Below are positions 49,478 through 62,125 of a stretch of 64,000 bases of DNA, in pieces. The position numbers and the translations under genes are program-made. Location of the stretch: positions 95,646,640 through 95,710,639 of the forward strand of contig JARCOQ010000001.1 in the NCBI GenBank assembly GCA_029207755.1, written 5' to 3'. Under the pieces are notes generated by a model. It was not told where the DNA came from. It searched no databases and was given only the letters and a program-made list of their open reading frames with translations. This DNA comes from Chamaea fasciata (taxonomy: Eukaryota; Chordata; Aves; Passeriformes; Sylviidae). Numbering within the stretch: position 1 is the first letter of the stretch; every line of letters starts with the position of its first letter.

Positions 49478-52400
49478 TCTCAAATATTTATTTTGACATA
49501 TCTCACACAACTTAAAATGGACTAGAAATAATCTGTGATAAAGACACTGGTTGGGATATTCTTAAAGTATTTTCATATTTTATTAATTCACTTCTATGTT
49601 ATTGTGGTAAATTTGAGAATCTGAGTTACTCTTCTACATGGAAAGAAATATAAAATTTAAGTATAAATATATACATAAATGACTATTAAGAGCACAGACT
49701 TGCTTTGGAATCTGAAGAACCAGTATTTGGGGAAGGTGGGGAATTATAACTTACTCTAATTTATCTCAAATTTGATGTGTTTAACAAGAAAAACGAGCAA
49801 AAACAAAGGAAAAAACCCAAACCAAACAAAAACAAAACCAACCCCACAACATGAGATTAAAAATAACTAATACTAGTTTTTTATTGAAGACCTTTAAAAA
49901 ATCAGACTTTTTATATTATTTTGGTGTTGTGTGTGTGGTATTATTGCGGTTTATATTTTTTTTCTGTACTGTGCAAGCTTAAGATGAATGTGTGAAGTTT
50001 GGTTTAACTATGTTATGGATTTGGAATAATACTTGTAAAATTTATAAGACCACCTGCCTAAACTATTTGGCAATGGAAGATCTTCGTTTTATGGGAAATG
50101 CCATTAACAAAATGGGATGACAATTTAAACGCTGAGAGACACTGGAGTGGTCTCATGATGCTGAATTGTTTCCAGATCTTGATTTAAGATAGGTGAGTAG
50201 CTCTCTGGGAGAGGAGATTGTAGGTCTGATCAGAACAGATGGTATGGCTCTGAATTTGAGTAATAGCTGTTCTCCTGAGGAGAAGGGTTTTTTGTATTAA
50301 TAGCTTTAGGAACACTGACACTGATGCACTCTGTTTCTTGTTCCTTGTGGCTGCCACCTGTAATACTAGAGATGAGTCCTCTGTTCAGCATCAGAGGCTG
50401 ATGCTAAAAAGGGGCTCACTATGTTATAGTGTGAGATTTGTTGCCAAAGAATGGAAGGCATTTACTCATGCTTAGATTCACTTAGAAATATCATATGACC
50501 TTGAGCCTTAACTATGAAGCATTCCATGGCTGCATTTCAATTGAACAACTCATGAAACATGGTAGAACAAGTAGAAAACTCAAAAACCATATCTGTCCCC
50601 TGAAATGTTTTGAAAACTAAAATACATGAGATTATTGTATATTTTTGTAGGAGTTTATTATTTCACATTTTAAAAAATGCAGTCTTTAATCTTATAGATA
50701 CCTTCAAGAGTGTTCAGGCTTTTAATTTGTATGTAGTGATTTAAATTTGTTTTATTTTTTTTGTCTCATACTTTGTGAACAGAAATGAAAAACAAATATG
50801 TCTTACATTGCCCTTCATTTCTTAAGCAGATTATAGTTTGAATTCTACAAGACATACTGCTAAATTCAGCTGAAGAAATAAGTTACTTCCAAGAATGTAT
50901 TCCTTCAATCCCTGCCTTGTGAGGACTATATCTGTACCAGTGCTTGCAGACAAATGCTGACTCAATGTGGCCAAACAAAGGCTATTCCTGGTTTTGAAAC
51001 TCAGACCTGTGTTAATACAGCACTGACTTAAAGCTAGTAAGACCTCTAGGAGGAATATACATTCTGTATACATATTCATGCTTCAAAGGTAGGTTCTAGA
51101 CAGAAGCTGTCACACATGACCAGTTAACTGAGTCAGATGCATGTATACTGGAGTACACACTGTTGGTTGACCTAACATTAGAGAAAACCAGAGTGGTTTA
51201 GTTGATAATAAATAGAATCAAGCTGAAGTCTACTAACTATTCACAGTTTCACATTAATATTGCCAAAACCATCACAATTGCACCTCTGAGTTGAAATTTA
51301 AAACCTGAAAGATTTTCCTAGCATTATTTTCAGCTCTGTTTAGTAGAGTTTTTATCAGATTGTGGCATTAGCATAAAAATGAGAGCTTTGGCGAGATGCA
51401 CTTCAGCAGTCAAGTTGCCACTGCTTGTAATAAGAAAATGGAGGTAATCTCAGTTTCTCAAGCTAAGATTAATAATTATTACCAAATTGGTTCATACTGA
51501 GAAGTCATAGTTCTTATCACTTGCCTCTTAACTATGTGAATGTTAAAACATTTTTATAGATCTGTATGTTACACATCTTTAAATCATGGCTATTGGAGCC
51601 ATGCCTGTAGTTATGAAGCAATTCACAAGTACCAAATCTTTTTTTTTTAAATGCATTTTAGTAACTTGGTTAAAAATATGATACCATATATTTACCCATG
51701 AAAGTGATTTTCCCCCAGAGCTCAGCTACATAGCCTTAAGAAGGAATTCAGCAAAGGCTAACAGTGGTGCTGTTCTCTCTGTTTTGTTTTGCTTTTGCTG
51801 CAATGTATGTGATAACTTAGCTTCATATTGCACGTGTGCCTTGTGGAAATACTTTTCAGATAGCTGTTTTTTAAATCTGGGCTGGCGTTTACACCTTTTA
51901 TCTAGTAAAAAAATAAGTAGATAAAAGAAATCTTTGCATCAGTGAAGTCAGTGTCAAAAATCATCACTGTAACTTATGACTTCAGCTTCAGTATGCTAGC
52001 AGTTTTCCACAGCCCTAGGAATAATATTGTTTCCTGTAAATATATTTGAAGAAAGTACTTTTCAATAAGCATCTTTTAAAATAAGTTATGTGATAGCAGT
52101 TGGAATTCATGCAACTTCATGAAGTGCTTTTAAAATTGTGTTTAAAATAGGCAGATAGTTTGGCATTTGAGTTGTGCTGTTGCCTGCCTGTATAGTTGAG
52201 CATATTTAAAGTACTCTGAATATTTAGTATTTGGATTTAACCTAAAATTGTTTAAGATACATAAGTAGACCTTATCAAGATCACTTTCTGTGGCAGTTTT
52301 TATAGCATCTGCCTCGAAATGGGCAAAGTAAAGTTTTTCTACAACACTCGTTATTTGTTGGAAGATTTATATTTAGCTTGATTTTGTCAAGTTACTGTTG

Positions 52401-52573
52401 TAAAATTACTTTCTTTATAAACCCAAATTAAATCTAAATTTAAAGTTCAGTGCTTTGGAATTGTTTGCAAACTTCATCTTGGTATTCAAGAGTTGGAAGA
52501 CTGAGATATCACAGAGAAACAAGAGTAAAGATTTAAATGGACATTTGGAAGGTTCCTTTCCCTCAAATTTTAA

Positions 52574-52579
52574 AATAAA
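52574..52579 (+). terminator. NFX1: candidate distal poly(A) signal of NFX1
   Basis: This is AATAAA followed by a T/G-bearing stretch. A second AATAAA lies at 52778-52783 and is followed within about 60 nt by TTTTTGTTTG, which resembles a downstream GU-rich element. Either could end a long 3' UTR. Confidence 0.35.
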
Positions 52580-52800
52580 GTTTATGAATTCCTGGATTTG
52601 AAGTGATTTTTAAATGAATGCTGTGTGGAGAATGAAGCAAGTAGATGGCTCCCCAGAAAATGGAGAACATGCTGCCTTCTTGGAATTCAGAACTCCAGGA
52701 GAGATGTTTGTGAATAAAAATGTACATTTTGGTTATATGAAAAACTCTTTATTATGTCCGCCGAAATGCTACTTGGCAATAAAAGATATTATTTTAACTT

Positions 52801-53132
52801 ATGGTCCCTTCATTTTTGTTTGCTCACCATTAAGTTGTAATGGCGACTGTAAGGCAGGTGGGGGGAGGGGAAGTGAGGACTAAATGTAACCTTAAAGTCC
52901 TGTAGGTATTAGTACAACAAATTCAGGATGATATATGGGAGTGGAGGGATGATGTAAAAGCTTTGCTACCACAGTTCAGTAAGCGATGGGAAGATTCAAA
53001 AAGCAAACAGTCTGAAAATCAGAAGTTTGAAGTAATTTGAACTGGCTCCTGCCAAAACTTTTTTTCAGCAAAATATCAGGTCAGGCATTTTCAGCAAAAG
53101 CCTGGCCTGATACTTCAGGCTAAGTGCAAGAT
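52801..53132. other. intergenic sequence or UTR tail, nothing recognised
   Basis: This lies between the last NFX1 poly(A) candidate and the first LTR of the 3' flank. It ends with caagat, the left target duplication of that LTR. Confidence 0.5.
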
Positions 53133-53799
53133 TGTCAAGTTTTCCTCACGTCCTCACTGAAGACAAAAGGCGATGGGTAGTCCTAAAGTCCTTTATTGCA
53201 TGGCTAAATCAGCCTCATGAAGGTGGAGGTTATTACAGTTCGTGCCAGCACAGTCCCCATGTCCCAAGCAGAAGTGGTAGCATCTTAGCAGCAGCAGTAA
53301 AGGCAGCAGCAACAGCACCCGTATTCCGTGTCCCCTCAGTGAGCATCCTAGCATTCTAAGTGCATTTTATTCAATTTTTAGCCAATCAGGCTTAAACACG
53401 ATTTTTTTTACAATAGTGTTGGACCTAAAATTCATGTACGTTAATCTTCGTAAATTCTTACACAAATTCTACACATATAGCTCTATCTGCTCTATCTGGG
53501 AATTTTCAGCAAGGCTACATTATTTTTGTTATGACTAGAATTTAACTAACTTTGCAAAAGGCAATGTTACTGATCTATAAACTAGGTATTAGGTCTTTTT
53601 CTTACCCACTGACACAGGCTCTTATTTGTCTAAGGCACCCAAAATTCCTCTATTTATTTAGAACTAAACTTGCATTTCTACTTCATGTCTGTGTGGATTT
53701 ATTTATCTTAGTTTCTCTGAAGGTTCTAATTCAATCCTCACATTTCTGGGCGCTCCTGGGCCTGTATGGATTTGGCCCAGGGGGATTCATACTCCAACG
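53133..53799 (-). mobile_element. ERVK-like solo LTR, minus strand
   Basis: This 667-bp element starts tgtcaagttt and ends ctccaacg. It is flanked by a perfect 6-bp duplication, caagat at 53127-53132 and 53800-53805. On the minus strand it begins CGTTGGAG, most simply TG changed to CG. It then has a CCAAT-box-like stretch (complement of agccaatcag near 53380) and AATAAA at 53192-53197, about 60 nt from its 3' end. Six-bp duplications are typical of ERVK-type (beta-like) elements. No internal region remains. Confidence 0.85.
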
Positions 53800-53805
53800 C
53801 AAGAT

Positions 53806-55789
53806 AGCTCACAGAAATTCAAGAAGTGATCTGAGATTGAAGAGTCTTGAAAGACAGATTAAAACTTTTTATCTTGCTGCTTCAGCTGTTTGGACTTTCA
53901 TTTCAGGATATTTTTGGAGGATGAGGATGGCATGTTGCATGGAAAACATGTTAACTGGAAATCTTTACCTGAAGAAAACACTTGCACATCAGTTAGATCT
54001 GTCCTGGACTAGAGGCAGACCAAATACGGCTTCCTTGTCAGTGTGTGCAAATGGCAGCAGAAGAGACAATCAGTTTTGCTTTCTGTTCACTTCTCCATGT
54101 TTGGAAATAGGCTTAGATCGATACAATTGTTCAAATGTTGGCTTTCAAGAATTTTAGCCTTTGTAGATACTGAATTCCCAGCAGAAGCCTTCATATTTAA
54201 CAAATGCTGTTTTCATCCTTCACTAAATTGCTGAATTCCTAAGATGGTTGATGTGCAACTTTTTATGTCTATATACTTACTACTTAACTGTAAACCAGAA
54301 TATTGGAGCCGTTAGAAAGGCTTTATGTAGAGAGGCTGTATTTTGGACATTCCTGAGCTTTAGACCATGTTTCTTAGCCTTTGTCATCTCAAGATTTTTG
54401 AAGGAAGTAGTGCAGTGTCTTGAGCAGATGTAGAGACCATGTTGATAACTGTCCTGTGAGAAGCAAGGTCCCAGAAGGATCCTAGGAATCTTTTGGTGTT
54501 ATCCATTGAGCTGCTGTTTCAAGCACTGTATTTTTATGATGTTTGTAAGTCAGGGTGTATAATTTACAGTTTCTATAGGAAATACATATCTCTTTCAAAA
54601 CAAAGTTATTTTTACACTGAAAAAATCTTTTTAAGAGCACAGATCAAGGCATATCACCCTTCTGGTATTTCAGGCAATCCTTCTACCAGTTTAGGTGCCA
54701 TTATGAGCTACTGTTGCCTTCTTTGGAGCTCTCTTCAGTGAAAGGAATAGGGACAAAATATGTCTGTTGTGTCAAGCTCTGCTATGCTTGCCCTTCTCTA
54801 CTTTCTGTGAAATGTTCAGGAACTGCCCCCTGGTAAATAGTTCTGTTTTCTGATGGATCTAATGTGTACTTTCTCCAGCACCTAATCACCTTACTACATT
54901 CACATTTATTTCCTTGAAATGTAGAAAATGTATTCTAGTCAGAGAATTAGAGGGCTTAATTTGTATGGAGATGTAAGAAACTAAAAACTTCAGCATAAAG
55001 AAGAAATTATCTTAATAGAACACTTTTTATATGCTAGTCAAAAGGCTATCTTTCTAAATCTGTATGTAGGGTAAATGAACGTTTTACTAGGGAGCGTTAC
55101 TTATAAATCTAAGTTCTAGGGAATAAAAGCCATGGTGAAAACTGTTGGATGTTGGATAGTCGCCTATCAAACAGTACAGTCAAGAAAGTACATTCTGTCC
55201 ATTCATGGCACCTAGACAGCTTACCTTTTTTAAACAAGCAATTCAATGAATTTTCAGAATTTACTGCTATCACAGTAAGTTAGATACCTCTTACAAAGAA
55301 ATGCTGTTTCAGGAAGTACTAATTAAAATCTTCAGTCAGTGCAGTAACTCGTGGTGAGTACTGACTTAGTTTGGTGTTTAAATTCAGTATGTTGGCATCA
55401 AATAATTAGGTGCCAGATTTTCTAGTTAAGTGTGATTGCTTAGGAAAGACAGTTCTGCAGCTTCAATTAAAGTCTTCTGCAATTTTAATTATATTGTATT
55501 GAAATAGGCAGTGATTAAACAGGTGTTGGATTGAAATATCAAATCATTAGTTTTATATAAGGTGTTTTTCATAACTTTATTAGGCATTTAAGGAGTGTCT
55601 GTCTTGGCTGTCAGCTGATATCCAATTACTTACTAAGTGAGTGATGTACTCACTAAGAACTGATAAAGCCCCGAAGTTAAACTTTTAGTCCATAGTTTTC
55701 CTGTTTTTTCCAGTCCTGGCCATGAGAAATTTTTTTAATCTTCAGCCTAAATGTGTACAAAGCCGTGCACCTAAAATGGAATAACCTAA
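53806..55789. other. intergenic sequence, nothing recognised
   Basis: This is a gene-free stretch of AT-rich sequence. The open frames at 53552-54157 and 54043-54234 run across the LTR edge or lack any domain. Confidence 0.5.
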
Positions 55790-56495
55790 TGCAGTTGTAC
55801 AGGCTGGAGCTCATTGTCTTGATAGCAGCTTTATGTAAAAAGAACTGGGGATCCAGGTGGACATCAAGTTAACTGTGAGTCAGCAGTGTACCCTTGTGGC
55901 AAAACCAGCTATGTACTGGGTTAGTAAGCACAAGCACAAATCTGCCCTGGATTAGTAAGCACAAACACAGCAGGTCGAAGGAAGTCATTACTCTATTCAG
56001 CACTTGTGAGATGACTTGTGTAATACTGGGTCCAGCTGCAGGCTCCCCAGTACAAGAAAGACCTTGACTGAAACAAACAGAAGACCACTGAGTTGGTCAC
56101 GAGGCAGGAGCACATGATGTGACATAATGGAGAGGTTGAAGGCACTGGATTTGTTCAGCCTCAGAAAGGGGAATACTGGAATCTTACTTCTGTCCACAAA
56201 TACCTAATGGGATGTACAGAAAAGACAGAGCCAAAGTGTACTGTAAAAGGATGAGAGGAAATAGAAGTTGAAACATGGGACATTATGGCTTGCTACACAC
56301 TTTCATGAGGAAGGTGGTAAAATACAGGATGAGTTTACTCAGACATATTACAGAATTGTCTTCTGTGAAGACAGTAAGAACTCAACTATATGAGATCCTG
56401 AACAACCTTCTTTAACTGGACGTGCTTGGAGCAGGAAATTGGACTACACCACCTCCCTGAAGTCTGTTCCAACCACTATGATCCTATAATTCCTG
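55790..56495 (+). mobile_element. CR1 LINE 3' portion, plus strand
   Basis: The order gatccaggtggacatcaagt, then actgggtccagctgcaggct, ccccagtacaagaaagacc and ttccaaccactatgatccta follows the CR1 reverse-transcriptase end and 3' UTR, down to the usual ending near tatgatcctataattcc. It has many small deletions and stops. The 5' limit is approximate. Confidence 0.88.
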
Positions 56496-57093
56496 GCTAA
56501 CCTAAAGAAGCTATGCTTTTGACTGAGTTTTGTTCTTGAGCTTTAGTAGTTCTTTTTCTACATACAATGTTAGCTGTCAAAGGTGTGTGTAGAGATGCAT
56601 TAATAAAGTTCTCTCCATGTCTTTGCTGGGTTGTCTTGATCTCCCTGAATTCCCTTTTGAAAAGGCTGTTGATTCTCTTTATCATCTTAGTATTTTTATT
56701 CAACTTTTTGAATGCAGCATACAGTCTCCAGAAATTATTAGCAATTATATTAATATGCTAATATCTGTGCTACATTACGTCTTTTTCAAAAAGACTGTGA
56801 TTGGTTGATTGATAAAAGAGGTAATTCTGCAGTCACATTGAAGTGTTCAGTGCTCCTTGGTGGCAGTTTTGTTCCGAATTTGATAGCTTCTAATCTTTTG
56901 TTGTTATTTATTCTGATCCAGCTTTTGTACTCTTCTAATGTTTACCATTTAGTAGTTTTTACACATTTTATGGGTAAAATATTTTCTCATAGAACAGAAA
57001 GGAGTGAATGAAGGGAAATCGTATTTTCATGTTTTCCTAGGGCTTTATAATCTGTATATGCAATGTTGTAATTCATTTATTATAAGGCTGTAA
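56496..57093. other. intergenic sequence, nothing recognised
   Basis: This AT-rich stretch lies between the CR1 and the next LTR. It ends in ctgtaa, the left target duplication of that LTR. Confidence 0.5.
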
Positions 57094-57506
57094 TGTGGAA
57101 TATGGGATTATATTTATTAACGTTGTTAAGGTTTATGCTTACCAGAAGGCCCTGTGGGAAAGGCACAGCCACAGGCTGGATGGTTGGAAGTCAGTTGAGG
57201 GGTAAGAGGCAGTTAGGAGTGAGGAGAGAGTCAGTTGAGTGACAGTTGGAAATGAGACTGTGATTGGCTGGAGGAATGTATGGACAGTGTAGGAATGAGA
57301 AGCTGATTGGGTGATAGGACATGTGGACACCAGCACTACAGCTGAGCCAGCCAGTGGGTGCCCTTCTGCTGTTAAATTCTGTTAGGCCTCAGTTTGGTTT
57401 CGTTATGTCCGATGGAGATTAAAGGTATAAAAAGGGGCGAAATCTTCAATAAAGCGATCTTTGGACGCATAAGGGAGTCCATGTCACTTTATTCCCCATT
57501 GCTACA
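57094..57506 (+). mobile_element. compact ERVK-like solo LTR with intact promoter signals
   Basis: This 413-bp element begins TGTGGAATATGG and ends TTGCTACA, with short inverted ends TGTRG. It is flanked by a perfect 6-bp duplication, ctgtaa at 57088-57093 and 57507-57512. It has an inverted CCAAT-like gattggctgg near 57260. A strong TATA box (ggtataaaaagg, 57424-57435) and AATAAA at 57448-57453 follow. The TATA to poly(A) spacing is tight, implying a very short R region. No retroviral genes adjoin it. Confidence 0.9.
57426..57433 (+). promoter_or_regulatory. TATA box of the LTR
   Basis: TATAAAAA sits in ggtataaaaaggggcg, the best TATA box in the window, about 80 nt before the end of the LTR. 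Confidence 0.7.
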
Positions 57507-57512
57507 CTGTAA

Positions 57513-60500
57513 TTTTTCAGTTGCTCCAGTGTTTGCAGATTCCAACTGTTAAAGTTAAATTCAAATATTAAATTTTGGGATAACAATAAGAGCAGCAAAT
57601 TTTAACATTTATTCATTCTAAGTGAGTGAAAAAATTATTTTAGTGCTTCATAAAATTTCTTTTGCATCAAAGGATGTATAAAATTGAAATAATTTAGAAA
57701 CACATGGGCTTGAAGAGAGAGCTCTTCGTATTCTGAAATTAATAGAGCATTCTCTAAGTGTTAGCTGATATTTAATTCCTTTATAAGGACATACTTTTAA
57801 TGGCCAAACAGTTTCTGTCCTCAAAAGCTTACTGAAGCAAGGTCTTCCAAGTTTATTCTGTGGAATGGACATCTTACCATCTATATCAAGAAGTTATAGA
57901 AAGGCTTGTTTCCAGAAGCAAAAGGATTTGCTATTAGTGCAGTGATAGATGTTTTCCTCTTCACATGAATATAAACTAAAAACTGCTACCCTGTAAAATA
58001 TTTTTCAAAACATTATCCAGGTTTCAGTAAATTGAAAATACAATTATGTGAAAGAAATTACTATCAATAAAAACTACTTTAAAACTATGTACATTTAGAA
58101 CTAAGACTTTCCCTTTTTTCTACTATTGTCACAGATGAAGGATGCAATTTTGGAATTACTCCATTGCACATTGGCTCTAAGCAGTTACTGATTCCTCTTT
58201 GGTTGTTCAGTTCAAATTCAGTCCACCAGTAATGTCAGTAATGTTCTTTACCTGCTATAGGTATTAGACTCTCTGATTGTTACTGGGTGGGAAGTTTGGC
58301 CATTGCAGGTGCAGAGTGAGAGTATGGCCCCATATGAATCTGTGACAGGAGTAGTTTTAGGAAAACAGATTGGGCAAGGGAGAGAAAAAGACATGGACGC
58401 AAGTCATGATTGGTGGTTTTAATTCCAGGGTTCTTGGAAGATTTTATTATACCTGGCAGTCTTTTTGCCATACAGATTGCCAAAAAGATGGAGAAGGGTA
58501 TGGGAATGATTGATTTCTTTATGCTTGAAGATAAGAAGGTAGTAAGGAAGACAGCATACATCTCTACCACTGTAGATGAATGACATTGGAAACTGGTCTG
58601 GAGTCATATGCATGGTACTGTTGAGCTTGGCTTCCCCAGAATAGGTCTAAAGGTGTAAGACAGTTTTGCCTGAAATAAGGTAGTAAGAAATCAGGAGGGG
58701 TAGCATATGTTCTCAGGAACAAAGGCATTGTCATTCCAGCAGACCAGGAGTTCTTGAGGTATCAGAGAAGGTATTGACATGGAATGCAGAAAATGTTGCT
58801 CTGGCATTTTCTGCTAAAAGGGCAGAAAATCAGGCTTTTCTTTGTTTCTGGGAGGAAATAGTCTCACAGTGATGGGAAAAGAGGAGATGAGAAAAGAGGA
58901 CTAAATGAGGAAAGGGATGCATAGTCAGTAGTATTCCTGAGCATATTGCAGCCAGGACAGCAACCAACAATATATTTCAAAAACAAATTAAGCTCACCCA
59001 CACATTTGGGAAGTGTGGGCAGACATTCTGGTGGCACACTGAGGGACAAAATTGCTTGAAATAAGAACAGGAGATTTAGGCAAGCATGAGCTGATGACTG
59101 AAGACTTTCATCAATGGACAAATATAGGTGAGTTATGCTTGAAGTTCATGATTGTACTAAAGGTGAAGAAGTTTTGCATGGTAGACAATGGAAGAGGGGA
59201 GAGATTGGGATGATCTATTTCTCCAGACTCTTTGCATGATGTTTGTTACACCTTGATGAGGCACCATTAGTGAAACCTCCCTCCCTTGCCAAATGTGGAT
59301 GCTTAACCAGAGTCTGGCCTGCTTTAAAGTGTAAGCTAAATCACAGACGAATGGATGGGAATGCAATACACTAACAATTTAGGAGATTTTAGAAATTCAT
59401 TTCACAGTGGACTCTGAGTTCTGACAGATTAGCCCAGGAGAAGCACAAAGTGCTTCTTGAGTCAAGTACCAGAAGACTTCCTGGTTTTAAAGTGGACAGT
59501 GTGTCAGGTAATAGCATGGAGTTACAATCCATCAAGAAACAGAAAAAAAATTTCATCATTTAGAAGGAAAATTTTGTTTATCCTTAAGACCAATGAGTAT
59601 TAGGGGCACCAGTAAATTCTGGTTGATTATCACTTGTCCTCTCACTGTAGATATAAATTCCATGCTATTCTTGCAGAGCAGCAAGAGATGACAGAATGGA
59701 TCCTCTGTTATCTCTGTGAAATACTGTTCCTTTCACTAAACATCTTCATTCATGCATTCCTGTTGTTACAGAACATTGCTTACAAAAGATGGTAACTTAA
59801 TATTTTGATTACTATTGATAAACCCCATGTGATTTTAATCTATTGAGATTTAAGGTCTAAGGCCAGGCTCAGTGATTGCTCAGCAGGTTGTGTAGTTTTC
59901 AATGCAGATGAGCCCAATGCTAGAATTAACAAATTCAAAACATTGTTCATGTTTTGGATTGTCCTAATTACTTCCTTGTTGTGCAGCACAGTAGAATTGT
60001 GGCTGGACTTCTGATATTTACAAGGCAACAGAAAAGAAGACAAAGTAGTGTTGTTTGAATACACAGGGAGGAGAACCCCAGGACAAATTCCTCACTTATT
60101 GCTGGAATGAGAGAATAGAAATTTGCACTTAATTAGCAATCCTATGAAATTCTATAGTTTTGCTGCCATGGGTAGTAACCCTAGTAACCATGTAGTATAT
60201 GCTACAACAGTGGTCTGGGCCATCTTGGGGCTGGAAAGCCAGACTGTCACAGAAGGAGAGCTGTATGTTTTACACAAGTCCTTATGAGACATGAGTGAGC
60301 AGTGAGCATGAAGGGCTTTTCATAAAAAGACCACATGAACTGGGGCCATGAGATGAATTTCAAGTTTCATTCTGAGAATGTTGGTTGTGGGGAAGCACCC
60401 TTTAGACATAGCTGTGGGGGAGATGGCAACTTGTGGGACTAATAATAGTTGTGCTGGAAGTTTGTGATTTTGTTTTATATTTCAAATGAAAAACAGAAGA

Positions 60501-61411
60501 CTAAGAATTAAATAAAGACTGTACTTAGACCATAATTGCTAATCATCGCAACATAATTACAGTGGAAGCAGCCTGACCAAGGGTTGCAGTCTACAGATAC
60601 ATGGTCTGGAGACCACAGTTACTGCTGAAAACCCAAGGGTGCAAAAAAAATAGTGGGGTTTTTGCAGAGCTGAAAACCATGGTTGTTACTGGGTATGGAG
60701 GAGTAGCAAACAAGGTGGAAGGCATAAAAATACTGGTGTTGGAAATAATCTTGGCCCAGCAAAACATATAACACTGTTACAACAAAGTCTGTTCCTTAGT
60801 TAAGGCTAAAAAAAATATCTGCATCATGCAAGAGAGTGTTTATGCCAACTGTAAGTCCCACAAGTGTAAACTGCTTTTCTGAGTCTGCTGAGCAGTGGAC
60901 GTGTCCTTCTAGGAAAGGAGTTTCTGGAAGGAACCTTATAGAACAGGGGACTATATCCATTGTGAACAAGTTAACAATTACTATCTGCCAGGAGCGGCCA
61001 CTGGTAGCACACACTCCTTCTGAGGGGGTATTTTAAAGCTCAATGTTACTTTTACGCCCAAATGTAGCAGAGAAGATAGAGCAGGAGGCATCCATTTAGG
61101 ATGTGAAGCAATGTTAATGGCACATCCAAGTGTTTGGAACTAGGCAATATGTAGAAGAATACAGATTTGTCAATTTAGGCTTTGTAAATTATTGGAATTA
61201 TATGAAATGTTTTAAGCACTCAAGCAAGATGTTCAAACCTGGTGATTATGTTCAGCTTCATCTTGAAGCTGTCAACATGTACAATCCTCCAAATTCTTCC
61301 ACTACTAATTTAAACAATATGAAAGCAGAGGGAATGTTGCATCAGTGCCTCTCCTACAGAGTAAATGAGTTGTAAATGATTTTCCTCTTGGCTATCATTA
61401 CTATAAAAGCA
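57513..61411. other. 3.9-kb intergenic stretch, unidentified
   Basis: I cannot assign this to a gene or repeat family. From about 58280 to 61000 it is less AT-rich than the introns and has more purine-rich sequence. Its frames are short and broken on both strands (for example 58280-58570 minus, 59157-59366 minus, 60796-61014 minus, 61130-61375 plus). It could be an old transposon, a decayed processed copy or plain unique sequence. Confidence 0.4.
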
Positions 61412-61417
61412 GTTGGA

Positions 61418-62119
61418 TGTAGGAGCATCCGCGGACGGCAGGGAGAAGGAATTCTGCTGACCTGAGATATTCTAGAATATGTGGTTTTATTGCAAGGGTC
61501 GTGGGTAAAAAGGGCCTTACCTTCAGCCACCAGCCTCGGCTGAAAGGAAGTCCCAAAAAGAGAGGGAGAAAGAACAAGGGGGTAAAAGTTAAGAGAGGGA
61601 GGTGCAAGGGAGCAAGGTGGCAGGGGTCAGAGAGCAGGGGGAAGAGGTAAGAGAGCAAGAGAGCAGGGAATAGAGGCAAAGAAGCAAGAGCAGAAGAGGA
61701 GCTAAGAGAGTGAGGTCCTTGTTACAATGCATTATATCTTCTTTTGTGATGAATATTCTAATTTACAGTGACCAACCAATACAAGACACAAAATCCTATA
61801 GAATCTACATATAGCCTGTAAGAACTACTACATTACCATACTATGTTATATTTTAAACTCGAAAAACTACTCTTTAGACTTTTCTGTTTTGCTACATTGA
61901 CCTTTGGTTTCTTAGCCAGCAGAAAGGTATCGTTCCAACAAAAGGGATTCTTCTTCAGCTGGCTAGGCTACTGTTTTCGGGTTATATAGTAACTAAGACT
62001 CGGTATCGTACAACTCAAAATAAGCTTCCATTTCTATTTCGATTATAGGTTTCATATTTTCAGAATCTTGTACTAAACAATCATATTTATGAGGTTTCTC
62101 TGATTCATCTTCCCCAACA
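61418..62119 (-). mobile_element. ERVK-like solo LTR, minus strand
   Basis: This 702-bp element starts tgtaggagcatccg and ends tccccaaca. It is flanked by a perfect 6-bp duplication, gttgga at 61412-61417 and 62120-62125. On the minus strand it begins TGTTGGGG. AATAAA lies at 61486-61491, about 70 nt from its 3' end, and a long pyrimidine-rich stretch (purine-rich on plus, 61550-61710) is part of the element. The minus-strand frame at 61401-61679 is a by-product of this stretch. Confidence 0.92.
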
Positions 62120-62125
62120 GTTGGA

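Larger units (their letters stand above)
49115..52800 (+). other. NFX1: probable NFX1 3' UTR (extent uncertain)
   Basis: This AT-rich, gene-free stretch follows the stop codon. AATAAA hexamers occur at 49472, 51207, 52574 and 52778, so the UTR could be about 0.4 kb or up to 3.7 kb. I recognise no repeat here. An A/C-rich simple patch lies near 49790-49850. The first LTR starts only at 53133. Which poly(A) site is used cannot be told from sequence. Confidence 0.45.

Noticed and set aside
53552..54157. 201-codon plus-strand frame
   Set aside because: It crosses the right edge and TSD of the LTR at 53133-53799, so it is a chance fusion of repeat and flank.
60796..61014. Minus-strand frame with a faint aquaporin-like stretch (FTLVGLTVGIN)
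   Set aside because: I looked because AQP7 and AQP3 neighbour NFX1 in mammals. There is no NPA box, the similarity is a few hydrophobic residues, and no splice sites fit.
61130..61375. 81-codon plus-strand frame starting MFGTRQYVEEYRF
   Set aside because: No family is recognised and there is no supporting signal. It may be part of an unknown repeat.
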